Below are positions 54,979-63,460 of a stretch of DNA of 64,000 bases, in pieces. Numbering within the stretch: position 1 is the stretch's first letter; the number at the start of each line of letters is the position of its first letter. The stretch is from Mycobacteriales bacterium (GTDB lineage Bacteria > Actinomycetota > Actinomycetes > JAFAQI01), in assembly GCA_035550055.1 (NCBI GenBank), contig DASZRO010000005.1, forward strand, positions 1 through 64,000. Reading direction: 5' to 3'. The position numbers and the translations under genes are program-made. The notes under the pieces are model-generated. The model saw nothing but the letters and a program-made list of their open reading frames with translations, was not told where the DNA came from and searched no databases.

Positions 54979-55761
54979 GTGCCTGAGGTCTTGCTCGAGG
55001 TCGACGCCGGCGTCGCAGTCCTGACACTCGACGATCCGGAGCGGAACAACGCGTGGTCGCCGGAGATCGAGACGATCTTCTACGACCGCCTCGCGGCGAT
55101 CGAGGCCGATCCGGCGGTGCGGGTGGCGATCCTCACCGGCAAAGGACGGATGTTCTGTCCAGGTGCCAGCACCGATCGGCTCAACCACATCGCCGAGGTC
55201 GGCCTCGACTACAGCGACCGGATTCCGTTCACGAAGACGCTGGAGTTCAGCAAGCCGCTGATCGCCGCGATCAACGGCGGATGCGCCGGCATCGGGTTCA
55301 TCCAGGCCATGTTCTGCGACATGCGCTTCGTGTCGTCGACGGCGAAGCTGACGACCGCATTCGTGCGCCGAGGTCTGCCCGCCGAGCACGCGATCTCCTG
55401 GCTGCTCCCTCGCATCGTCGGGGTCGAGCGCGCAATGGACCTGCTGCTGTCCGGCCGGACGGTCACCGCACAAGAGGCGCTGCGAATCGGCCTGGTGAGC
55501 CGGGTCGCGCCGCCTGAGGAGCTGATGACCACGGCCCTGGACTATGCCAAGGACATTGCGGCGAACTGCGCGCCGAAAGCCATGGCAATGATCAAGCGGC
55601 AGGTGATCGACGATCTGGGATCGACGTACGCCGACGCGCTGGAGCGCGCCTACGCCCTCACCGTCGAAGCGTCTCGCGGCGAGGAGTTCCGCAACGCGGT
55701 CGAAGCGTTCACACGTGCCGCCGCTACACGCCGAGCGAGCGACCGACGATCTCCTTCATGA
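54979..55761 (+). CDS. Enoyl-CoA hydratase/isomerase (crotonase family) 1
   Basis: A 260-residue crotonase. FCPGASTDRLNHIAEVG covers the CoA-binding region, and GGCAGIGFIQAMFCDMRF and the oxyanion-hole helix follow. AEHAISWLLPRIVG places a Glu where one catalytic residue is expected. It would hydrate enoyl-CoA in beta-oxidation. The GTG start at 54979 is tentative. Its 3' end overlaps the opposing acyl-CoA dehydrogenase by 38 bases. Confidence 0.88.
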   Translation: MPEVLLEVDAGVAVLTLDDPERNNAWSPEIETIFYDRLAAIEADPAVRVAILTGKGRMFCPGASTDRLNHIAEVGLDYSDRIPFTKTLEFSKPLIAAINGGCAGIGFIQAMFCDMRFVSSTAKLTTAFVRRGLPAEHAISWLLPRIVGVERAMDLLLSGRTVTAQEALRIGLVSRVAPPEELMTTALDYAKDIAANCAPKAMAMIKRQVIDDLGSTYADALERAYALTVEASRGEEFRNAVEAFTRAAATRRASDRRSPS

Positions 55762-56866
55762 TCTCCGTCGTACCGCCGAAGATCGTCTGCACCCGCGCAT
55801 CGAGGTAGAACTTCGCGATCGGGTACTCGAGCATGTAGCCGTACCCGCCGTGCAGCTGGAGGCAGGTGTCGACGACCCGCTTCTGAAGCTCGGTCGTCCA
55901 CCACTTCGCCATGGCCGCATCGACCGGCGAGAGCCGCTCCTCGTTGAGCTCGAGGATGCACTTGTCGATGTAGTGCCCGGCGATCTCGACCTCGGTCGCC
56001 ATCTCGGCGAGCCGGAAGCGGGTGTTCTGGAACGCGCCGATCGGCTTGCCGAACGCGGTGCGGGTCTTGCAGTACTCGATCGTCAGCTCGAGCGCCTTCT
56101 CCGCGGCCGCCAGCCCGGCGATCGCGATGGCCATCCGCTCCTGCGGCAGGTTCTCGGACAAGTGGACGAAGCCGCCGTGCAGGTTGCCGATGATGTTGGA
56201 CTCCGGCACCCGGACGTCTTCGAAGATCAGCTCCGCGGTGTCCTGCGCCTTCCAGCCGATCTTGTCGAGGTTGCGACCGCGATCGAAGCCCGGCATGCCT
56301 CGTTCGATGCCGAAAAGCGTCAGACCGTGGGCACCCTTGATCTCGTCGGTCTTGACGGCGGTGACCACGAGGTCGGCGTTGATGCCGTTGGTGATGAAGG
56401 TCTTGCGACCGTTGACGACCCAGTCGTTGCCGTCCTTGACCGCCCTGGTCTGCATGCCGCGCAGGTCGGACCCGGCTGCCGGCTCCGACATCCCGATCGC
56501 CGAGATGATCGAGCCGTCGCAGAATCCCGGCAGCCACCGTTGCTTCTGCTCGTCGTTGGCCAGGCGCGTGATGTACGGCGCGACGACGTCGTTGTGGGTA
56601 CCGATCGCCAACCCCTGTGCGCCGGCCTTCGTGAGCTCGGTGCGGATGATCGCGTTGTAGCGGAAGTCCTTGATCCCACCGCCGCCGTACTGCTCGTCGA
56701 TGTCGGTGCCGAGCAGACCCTGCTTGCCCGCCTCGACCCACGCCTCGCGCGGCGCGATGCCGGCCTTCTCCCACTCGTCGTAATGGGGTTCGACGTGGCG
56801 GGCGATGAACTCGCGGACCGTATCGCGGAAGGCTTCGTGGTCGGCCGTGTAGAGGTTGCGCTCCAT
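55724..56866 (-). CDS. Acyl-CoA dehydrogenase 1
   Basis: A 380-residue FAD enzyme that introduces a trans-2 double bond into acyl-CoA. The signatures are AIGMSEPAAGSDL, VNGRKTFITNG, IGAFQNTRFRLAEMA, LHGGYGYMLEYPI (catalytic Glu region) and FGGTTEIMKEIVGRSLGV at the C-terminus. The N-terminus FRDTVREFIARHVEPHYDEWE is standard. It is placed directly behind the thiolase (stop and start adjacent at 56866/56867), in the same operon. Confidence 0.95.
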   Translation of the reverse strand: MERNLYTADHEAFRDTVREFIARHVEPHYDEWEKAGIAPREAWVEAGKQGLLGTDIDEQYGGGGIKDFRYNAIIRTELTKAGAQGLAIGTHNDVVAPYITRLANDEQKQRWLPGFCDGSIISAIGMSEPAAGSDLRGMQTRAVKDGNDWVVNGRKTFITNGINADLVVTAVKTDEIKGAHGLTLFGIERGMPGFDRGRNLDKIGWKAQDTAELIFEDVRVPESNIIGNLHGGFVHLSENLPQERMAIAIAGLAAAEKALELTIEYCKTRTAFGKPIGAFQNTRFRLAEMATEVEIAGHYIDKCILELNEERLSPVDAAMAKWWTTELQKRVVDTCLQLHGGYGYMLEYPIAKFYLDARVQTIFGGTTEIMKEIVGRSLGV

Positions 56867-58012
56867 CTAGGAGACGAGCTCGACGAGCGTGGCGTTGGCT
56901 GTTCCGCCGCCCTCGCACATGGTTTGCAGGCCGAAGCGCAGCCCGTTGTCCCGCATGTGATGGATCATCCGCGTCATCAGCGCGGCGCCGGACGCGCCGA
57001 GCGGATGGCCGAGCGCGATCGCCCCACCGAGCGGGTTCACCCGCTCGAGGTCGGCGCCGGTCTCCGCCAGCCACGCCAGCGGGACCGGCGCGAACGCCTC
57101 GTTGACCTCGAAGACGTCGATGTCGCCGATCGCCAGCCCGGTGCGCTTGAGCAGCTTCTCGGTCGCGGGGATCGGACCGGTCAGCATCATCTTCGCGTCG
57201 GCGCCGCTGACCGTGCCGGTGTGGAAGCGCACCAGCGGTGTCAGGCCCAGCTCGGCCGCCCGCTCACTCGTGGTGACGATCATGGCCGCCGCGCCGTCGG
57301 AGATCTGTGAAGCGTTGCCCGCGTGGATCACGCCGTCCTCTTTGAAGGACGGCTTCAGCTTCGCGAGGCTCTCGACGCTCGTCCCTCGGCGTACCCCTTC
57401 GTCGGTGTCGACCGTCCCGGCTTCGGTCCGGATCGGCACGATCTGCTCGGAGAAGGCACCGGCGTCGATCGCGGCGGCAGCGAGCTCATGGGAGCGAGCA
57501 GCGTACTCGTCGACCCGCTGGCGCGAGAAGCCCCACTGCTCGGCGATGAGCTCGGCCGAGATGCCCTGGTTGAACTCGAAGTTGTCGTAGCGCTCCAGCA
57601 CCCGGGGACCGTAAGGGAAGCCGGTCGCCCGCGCCGCGCCGAGGGGCACCCGGCTCATCGACTCCACGCCGCCGGCAACCAGCAGCTCCCGCTGCCCGGA
57701 CAGGACCGCCTGTGCGGCGTACTCGATCGCCTGCTGGCTCGACCCGCACGCCCGGTTGATCGTCACGCCGGCAATGTGGTCCGGCCACCCCGCGGCGAGC
57801 ACCGCCCACCGCCCGACGTTGCTGGACTGGTCGCCCACCTGCGACACGCACCCCCACACGACGTCGTCGACGACCTCCGGGTCGAGCCCGGTCCGCGCGA
57901 CGATCGCGTTCAGGATGTCGGCTGAGAGATCGACCGGATGCACGTCGGCGAGACCGCCATTGCGCTTGCCAATGGGAGTGCGTACGGCGGAACAGATCAC
58001 GGCGTCGCGCAT
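56867..58012 (-). CDS. Acetyl-CoA acyltransferase (thiolase) 1
   Basis: A 381-residue thiolase. The acyl Cys is Cys89 in NRACGSSQQ, the base His is in GHPLGASGA and the second Cys in CEGGGTANA. It would carry out thiolysis of 3-ketoacyl-CoA. The ATG at 58010-58012 has GAGAGG about eight bases before it. It is ten bases downstream of the TetR gene in the same direction. Confidence 0.94.
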   Translation of the reverse strand: MRDAVICSAVRTPIGKRNGGLADVHPVDLSADILNAIVARTGLDPEVVDDVVWGCVSQVGDQSSNVGRWAVLAAGWPDHIAGVTINRACGSSQQAIEYAAQAVLSGQRELLVAGGVESMSRVPLGAARATGFPYGPRVLERYDNFEFNQGISAELIAEQWGFSRQRVDEYAARSHELAAAAIDAGAFSEQIVPIRTEAGTVDTDEGVRRGTSVESLAKLKPSFKEDGVIHAGNASQISDGAAAMIVTTSERAAELGLTPLVRFHTGTVSGADAKMMLTGPIPATEKLLKRTGLAIGDIDVFEVNEAFAPVPLAWLAETGADLERVNPLGGAIALGHPLGASGAALMTRMIHHMRDNGLRFGLQTMCEGGGTANATLVELVS

Positions 58013-58022
58013 CGCGTACCTC

Positions 58023-58703
58023 TCATCTCTGGATTCCGTGGAGCAGCAGGTCCCACAGATCTTCCGCCGGGTCGCTGCCGTCCGCCTGGACCGGGACCCC
58101 GCCGATCGTCGCCGCAAAGGCGTTGAACATCGTCGCCTGGAGCATCACGCCGGCGATGCGCGCGTGCGGCAGGCCGGCGCGGATCGACCCGTCCGCCTCC
58201 GCCGCGTCGAGCAGGCCGACGACGATCTCGGTCAAGGGCGTGAAGGCGTGCGAGGCCTCCACCGGGTGCTCGGTGAGCAGCTGCTGAGCGAAGGTCGCGA
58301 ACGCCGGCGCGAACCCTTTCTTCGCGCCGCGGCCCCTCGCCGGGGGCTGGCACAGGTGGTAGTACTCGACGGCGAAGCGCCGCAACGAGTCCAGCGGCGA
58401 CTGACCGTCCTCGACGACCGCGCGCATCTGCTCGGCGGAGGTGTGGATCGCGTCCTCGAACAGCGCCAGCAGGAGCTCGTACTTGCCGTCGAAGTGCTGA
58501 TAGAAGCTGCGCAACGACTGGCCGGAGCGTTCGATGACCTCCTGCACGGTGAAGTCCTGGCCGGACTCGCCGTTGACGAGCTCCTGGGCAGCCTCGAGGA
58601 AGGCCTTCACCTTGCCTTCGGCGCGCTCCCGAGCCGGATCCAGCACGCGCGCGACCGCCAGCTCGCGCCGTGAGACCGACTTGCGGGAAGCGGGTGGGGT
58701 CAC
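58023..58703 (-). CDS. TetR-family transcriptional regulator
   Basis: A 226-residue regulator. The helix-turn-helix covers about 30-80 (KAFLEAAQELV, FTVQEVIERSGQSLRSFYQHF split, KYELLLALFEDAI). An N-terminal basic extension of about 28 residues precedes it. It lies between the CoA transferase and thiolase 1, all in one direction, and is the likely controller of the catabolic cluster. I see no clear palindrome in the 30-base gap at 58704-58733. Confidence 0.9.
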   Translation of the reverse strand: MTPPASRKSVSRRELAVARVLDPARERAEGKVKAFLEAAQELVNGESGQDFTVQEVIERSGQSLRSFYQHFDGKYELLLALFEDAIHTSAEQMRAVVEDGQSPLDSLRRFAVEYYHLCQPPARGRGAKKGFAPAFATFAQQLLTEHPVEASHAFTPLTEIVVGLLDAAEADGSIRAGLPHARIAGVMLQATMFNAFAATIGGVPVQADGSDPAEDLWDLLLHGIQR

Positions 58704-58733
58704 GACGGAAGATTACTCTCAGAAGCGAGAACG

Positions 58734-59870
58734 TCACTCCCGCTCGAGCTCGGCGCGCACCGCGTCGGTGTGCTCGCCCAGCGCCGGCACCACGCCCGGC
58801 TGCCAGTCCCACGTGCTCACGTCCGCCGGCGGCCGCAGGCTCTGGAAGCTCCTGCCCGGCGCCTGCGTGGTCACCCAACGGCCGCGCTCCGCGAGCTGCG
58901 GATGGTCGAGGACCTCGAGCGGGGTGTTGAAGCGTGCCCAGCCGATGCCGGCCGCCTCGGCGCTCTCGCTCGCCTCCCGGAAGCTCGTTGCGGCGGCCCA
59001 CGCGGCGATCGTCGCGTCGAGCTCCGCCCGGCGCTCGATGCGCAGGGGGTTGGTCGCGTAGCGGGCGTCCGCCGCAAGGTCCGGTCGTCCGAGCACCTGG
59101 GTCGCCAACCGCTGCCACTCGCCGTCGTTCGTCGTACCGATCACGATCGTCTGGCCGTCGGCGGTCGGGTAGGCGCCGTACGGCGACACCACCGGGCTCG
59201 ACATGCCGATGGGCACCGGATCGCGGCCGGTCGCTCGCGCCTGGTGCAGCGCCCAGCTCATCCAGTCGGTCACCACGTCGAACATGCCGACCGAGATCGC
59301 CGCACCCGTGCCGGTCCGCTCACGGGCGAACAGCGCGGCGAGGACCGCGTTGGCCGCGATCATCCCGGTACCGACGTCGGCGATCGTGATGCCCGGCTTG
59401 GCCGGATGGCCCGCAGTGCCGGTCACTGCACAGGACCCACCCTCGGACTGGACCAGCAGGTCGTAGGCGCGGGAGGCCTCCCGCGGCCCGCCCTTGCCGT
59501 AGCCGCTGACGTCGACCGCCACGAGTCGGGGATGGCGGGCGACGGCCGACTCGGCGTCGAGACCCAGCCGGTGCGCCGACCCGGGAGCCAGGTTCTGGAC
59601 CAGTACGTCGGCTCTTGCCAGCAGTCGCTCCATGAGGTCACGGCCTTCGGCGGACTTCAGGTCGAAGACCACGGACTCCTTGCCGCGACTGGTCCAGGCG
59701 AAGTACGCCGAGACCTCGCCCACCGCGTCGTCGTAGAAGCGAGCGGCGTCGCCGCCGGCCGACTCGACCTTGACGACGCGAGCACCGAGGTCGACCAGCT
59801 GGCGGGTGCAGTGCGGCGCCGACACGGCCTGCTCGAGACCGACGACGAGGATGCCCTCCAGTGGCAGCAA
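58734..59870 (-). CDS. CaiB/BaiF family CoA transferase
   Basis: A protein of about 378 residues. LEQAVSAPHCTRQLVDLGARVVKVE (in part), FAWTSRGKESVVFDLKS, QNLAPGSAHRLGLD and the catalytic Asp in GITIADVGTG are canonical. It would move CoA between acids at the start of a degradation path. The start is uncertain: a TTG at 59868-59870, five bases after the thiolase stop, is the first sensible codon. It could activate the substrate of the cluster. Confidence 0.88.
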   Translation of the reverse strand: MLPLEGILVVGLEQAVSAPHCTRQLVDLGARVVKVESAGGDAARFYDDAVGEVSAYFAWTSRGKESVVFDLKSAEGRDLMERLLARADVLVQNLAPGSAHRLGLDAESAVARHPRLVAVDVSGYGKGGPREASRAYDLLVQSEGGSCAVTGTAGHPAKPGITIADVGTGMIAANAVLAALFARERTGTGAAISVGMFDVVTDWMSWALHQARATGRDPVPIGMSSPVVSPYGAYPTADGQTIVIGTTNDGEWQRLATQVLGRPDLAADARYATNPLRIERRAELDATIAAWAAATSFREASESAEAAGIGWARFNTPLEVLDHPQLAERGRWVTTQAPGRSFQSLRPPADVSTWDWQPGVVPALGEHTDAVRAELERE

Positions 59871-59874
59871 ACGC

Positions 59875-61044
59875 TTACGCCCGCTGCAGGACCATCGCGG
59901 CGCCCATCCCGCCGCCGGCACACATCGACACGACCCCGATCGACTTGTCGCGGCGAGCGAGCTCGTTCAGCATCGTCACGATCATCCGCGCGCCGGTGGC
60001 GGCGATCGGGTGACCGAGGCTTGCGCCGCTGCCGTTGACGTTGGTGATCGACTGGTCGATCCCGAGCTTGCGGGTCACCGCGACCGGTACGGCGCAGAAT
60101 GCCTCGTTGATCTCCCACAGGTCGACGTCGCCGATCGACAGCCCCGCCCGGGCGAGCGCCTTCTCGATCGCGCTGATCGGGGCCAGCCCGGTCTCGACCG
60201 GGTCCACCCCGACGTTGGCCCAGCTGACGACGGTTCCGAGTGGGCGCAGCCCGTGTGCCTTCGCGTAGTCCTCACTGGTCACCATGACGGCGGCCGCCGC
60301 GTCGTTGACGCCCGCCGCGTTGCCGGCGGTGACGGTGGCGTTCTCGATCTCCGGGTGCAGCAGCTTGAGCTCACCGAGCGACTCGACGGTGACGCCGCGA
60401 CGCGGGTGCTCGTCGATCGAGACCACGGTGGTGGTGCCGTCGGCGTTGGTGACGGTCACCGGGACGATCTCCGCGTCGAACCAGCCGTTGTCCTGGCTGG
60501 CAACGGCCTGGCCGTGCGTGTAGGCGGCCCACTCGTCGACGTCACGGCGCGTCAGGCCGGCCAGCCGCGCGGTGTTCTCACCGACCGTGATCGACATGTC
60601 GAAGGCCGGCGCCTCGTCCGAGGTGGGGTGGCTCGGCGGCATCCACTGCGAAGTGGTGCCGTCGGCGTTCATCTTCACCCCGAACGGCATCGTGCTCATG
60701 CTCTCCGTGCCGCCCGCGACGACGACGTCGGCGACGCCGGATCGGATCTGGCCGACCGCGGTCTGCACCGCTACCTGACCTGCCGCGCAGTGCCGGTTGA
60801 CCGACATCCCGGGGACGTTGGTGAGGCCGAGGCTGACTGCCGTGTGGCGGGCGATGACGCCGCCGCCCTGCATGTTCTCGGCGATGACGATGTCGTCGAT
60901 GTCAGCCGCGTCGACGCCGCTGCGGGCGATCACCTCGGGGACCACCACCCGGGCGAGCTCGAACGCATCGACGGACACGAGCCCGCCCTTGCGGCCGCGG
61001 GCGATCGGCGTACGAGCGCCGGCGACGATGACGTTGTTGCGCAC
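59875..61044 (-). CDS. Acetyl-CoA acyltransferase (thiolase) 2
   Basis: A 389-residue thiolase. The acyl Cys is Cys86 in NRHCAAGQ, where most thiolases read NxxCxSG, so it resembles the degradative acetyl-CoA acyltransferases in which AAG is common. GHPIAATGA provides the base His, and CAGGGMGAAM has the second Cys. The GTG start at 61042-61044 has AAGGAGA seven bases before it. It sits between fadD and the CoA transferase. Confidence 0.93.
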   Translation of the reverse strand: MRNNVIVAGARTPIARGRKGGLVSVDAFELARVVVPEVIARSGVDAADIDDIVIAENMQGGGVIARHTAVSLGLTNVPGMSVNRHCAAGQVAVQTAVGQIRSGVADVVVAGGTESMSTMPFGVKMNADGTTSQWMPPSHPTSDEAPAFDMSITVGENTARLAGLTRRDVDEWAAYTHGQAVASQDNGWFDAEIVPVTVTNADGTTTVVSIDEHPRRGVTVESLGELKLLHPEIENATVTAGNAAGVNDAAAAVMVTSEDYAKAHGLRPLGTVVSWANVGVDPVETGLAPISAIEKALARAGLSIGDVDLWEINEAFCAVPVAVTRKLGIDQSITNVNGSGASLGHPIAATGARMIVTMLNELARRDKSIGVVSMCAGGGMGAAMVLQRA

Positions 61045-61057
61045 GGGTGGATCTCCT

Positions 61058-62662
61058 TTAGTTGATTCGACCGCTGCGAAGATCTTCTCGCAGCCGGAAC
61101 TTCTGGACCTTGCCGGATGGGGTACGCGGCAGGTCGGCGACCTGGTAGACGAACTCGGGCCACTTCTGCTTCGCCAGACCCGCCGCGGACAGGTGCTGCT
61201 GCATCGCAGGGATGGTCGGCGGCGCCGCGCCGTCACGGACTCGCACCACGGCCGCGGCCCGCTCGCCGAACTTCTCGTCGGGCACTCCGACTACAGCGAT
61301 CTCGAGGACTGCGTCCATTCCCAGCAGGACGTCCTCGACCTCCTGGGCGCTGATGTTCTCCCCGCCGCGGATGATGATGTCGGACACCCGGTCGGTGATC
61401 GAGAGGTAGCCGTCCTCGTCGAGCACGCCGACGTCGCCGGTGCGGTACCAGCCGTCGGCGTCGAAGGCCGCGGCCGTCAGCGCCGGGTCGGTGTAACCGA
61501 GACACAGCTCCGGCCCGCGACTGAAGATCTCACCGTCCTCCGAGAGCCGAATCTCCACGCCGGGCAGGACATGGCCGTCGGTGCGATTCCGCTTGAGCTG
61601 AGGCTCGTCGATCATCGAGCCCGTGATCGAGGGGTGCTCGGTGCTCCCGTAGGACCGGAAGCACTTGATGCCCAGCTTCTCGGCGCGCTCGGTGACCGAC
61701 GCCGGCACCGTCGACCCGCCGAGGCCGGCGAACGGCATCAGCGCGAGGTGCTCGGCGGTGAAGTCCGGATGGTCGAGCAGGCTCATCAGGAAGTACGTCG
61801 CACCGCCCGCCATCATCAGCTGCTCGTCGAGCATCAGCCGCAGGATGCGGCCCGGGTCGAACACGTCGACGAGGCAGACCGGCATCGTCTTGATCAACGG
61901 TGTGAGGAACGCGTTGACCATGCCGATGAAGTGGCCCACCGGCGCGGCGGTGATCTGCGGCGGGCTGGTCTGCGGGCCCATGCCGGCGAGGTGAACCGCT
62001 TCGCATCCGATCGTGCGGTGGCTGTGAATGACGCCCTTGGGGTCTTTCGTCGTACCCGAGGTGAAGGCGATCACCGCGGGCGAGTCCGGGTCGACCGGCG
62101 CCGGTCCGGCGATCGGCTCGGCGTCGAGCAGCTCGTCGAATCCGGTCGCTGCGGTCGGCAACGCCGTGGACTCGTCGGACTGCACGACGAACCACGGCGG
62201 CGCCCCATGGTCGGGCAACAACGCCTCGTAGGTGTCGAGGAAGCTCGCCGCGCCGAACCGGTCGGCGGTGATGACCGCGTCGGGCTTCGTCACGCGCAGG
62301 ATGTAGTCGACTTCCTTGGCGCCGTAGAAGTGGACGATCGGCACGACTGCGGCACCGAGGTAGGCGGTCGCCCAGTAGGCGATGCCGGCTTCGACCCAGT
62401 TGGGCAGCTGGAAGACGACGACGTCACCCGCGCCGACCCCCCGCGAGCGCAACGAGGTCGCCATGGCCCGAGCGGCGCGGTCGACGTCAGCGAACGTCCC
62501 GTCCCACTGCCTGACCTGCGACCGCACCTTGAAATGAGCGGTGGCTGACCGGGACAAGCCACGCTCGACCAGCTGGCCCAGGCTGTCGTTGGTCCACAGG
62601 CCCTGCTCGAGGTAGTGGGCGCGCAGGTCCGTCGGGACGCTGCGCAGGTTCCATCGGCTCAC
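61058..62662 (-). CDS. AMP-dependent acyl-CoA synthetase (FadD type)
   Basis: A 534-residue adenylate-forming enzyme. The P-loop is FTSGTTKDPKGV, A5 is YGSTEHP, the hinge and A7 is GWYRTGDVG, and the A10 Lys is in TPSGKVQKF. It activates a carboxylic acid as acyl-AMP, then acyl-CoA. The chain specificity is not evident. The GTG start overlaps the upstream enoyl-CoA hydratase stop. It is upstream of thiolase 2 in the same operon. Confidence 0.94.
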   Translation of the reverse strand: MSRWNLRSVPTDLRAHYLEQGLWTNDSLGQLVERGLSRSATAHFKVRSQVRQWDGTFADVDRAARAMATSLRSRGVGAGDVVVFQLPNWVEAGIAYWATAYLGAAVVPIVHFYGAKEVDYILRVTKPDAVITADRFGAASFLDTYEALLPDHGAPPWFVVQSDESTALPTAATGFDELLDAEPIAGPAPVDPDSPAVIAFTSGTTKDPKGVIHSHRTIGCEAVHLAGMGPQTSPPQITAAPVGHFIGMVNAFLTPLIKTMPVCLVDVFDPGRILRLMLDEQLMMAGGATYFLMSLLDHPDFTAEHLALMPFAGLGGSTVPASVTERAEKLGIKCFRSYGSTEHPSITGSMIDEPQLKRNRTDGHVLPGVEIRLSEDGEIFSRGPELCLGYTDPALTAAAFDADGWYRTGDVGVLDEDGYLSITDRVSDIIIRGGENISAQEVEDVLLGMDAVLEIAVVGVPDEKFGERAAAVVRVRDGAAPPTIPAMQQHLSAAGLAKQKWPEFVYQVADLPRTPSGKVQKFRLREDLRSGRIN

Positions 62663-63447
62663 TGCGGCGTGGGCTTGTCGCGCATGCGGTCAAGATTCGC
62701 ACGCAGCTCCGGGCTGTCGAAGGAGCGGTGCTCGGCGGTGAGTGCGTAGTCGATCGTCGCCAACACGGCGCGCTGGAGGTGCAGGTTGATCACCTTGCGG
62801 GTGTCCTCGACGGCCTGCTTGGGCAGCTTGGCGATCTTCTTGGCGCACGCCATCGCCTCGGTCATGACGGCGTCGTCGTCGACGACGTGGTTGACCAGGC
62901 CGATCGCGGCAGCACGCTCGGACGGGATGCGCTCCCCGGTGAGCGCGTACTCCTTGGCGAGCATGAGGCTCGTCATCAGCGGCCAGGTGATCGGTCCGCC
63001 GTCAGCCGCAACCAGACCGAGCAGCACGTGCGGGTCCGCGAGGTGCGCGCTGCGCGCCATGAACGCGACGTCGGACAACGCGACCAGGCTGCATCCCAGG
63101 CCGACCGCCGGGCCATTGACCGCCGCGATGATCGGGACCCGGCAGCCCGCCATGCCGGTGACGATCATCCGGCCGTGGGTGAGGCTGATCTTGCGCAGCG
63201 CCTCGTCGCGGACGAGCTCGTCGATGTAGCCGAAGTCGCCGCCCGCCGAGAACGCCCGGCCGTTGCCGGTGAGCACGACCGCGCGCGCGTCGGCGTCGGC
63301 GTCGATCTGCGGCCAGAGGTGCGCGAGGCCCTCGTGCAGCTCGTGGTTGGTGGCGTTGAGGTGGTCCGGCCGGTTGAGGCGTACGACGCGGATCGGACCA
63401 TCGAGCTCGACCTGGATCGCCTCGGGTACCGAGTAGCTGCTGCTCAT
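62659..63447 (-). CDS. Enoyl-CoA hydratase/isomerase (crotonase family) 2
   Basis: A 262-residue crotonase with AFSAGGDFGYIDELV, NGPAVGLGCSLVALSDVAF and GLVAADGGPITWPLM, where Ala-Asp-Gly replaces the usual Glu-containing pattern. It may be a hydratase or an isomerase. The ATG at 63445-63447 is 13 bases downstream of the acyl-CoA dehydrogenase stop. Its stop overlaps fadD, showing co-transcription. Confidence 0.9.
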   Translation of the reverse strand: MSSSYSVPEAIQVELDGPIRVVRLNRPDHLNATNHELHEGLAHLWPQIDADADARAVVLTGNGRAFSAGGDFGYIDELVRDEALRKISLTHGRMIVTGMAGCRVPIIAAVNGPAVGLGCSLVALSDVAFMARSAHLADPHVLLGLVAADGGPITWPLMTSLMLAKEYALTGERIPSERAAAIGLVNHVVDDDAVMTEAMACAKKIAKLPKQAVEDTRKVINLHLQRAVLATIDYALTAEHRSFDSPELRANLDRMRDKPTPQ

Positions 63448-63460
63448 GCCTTGTCCACTT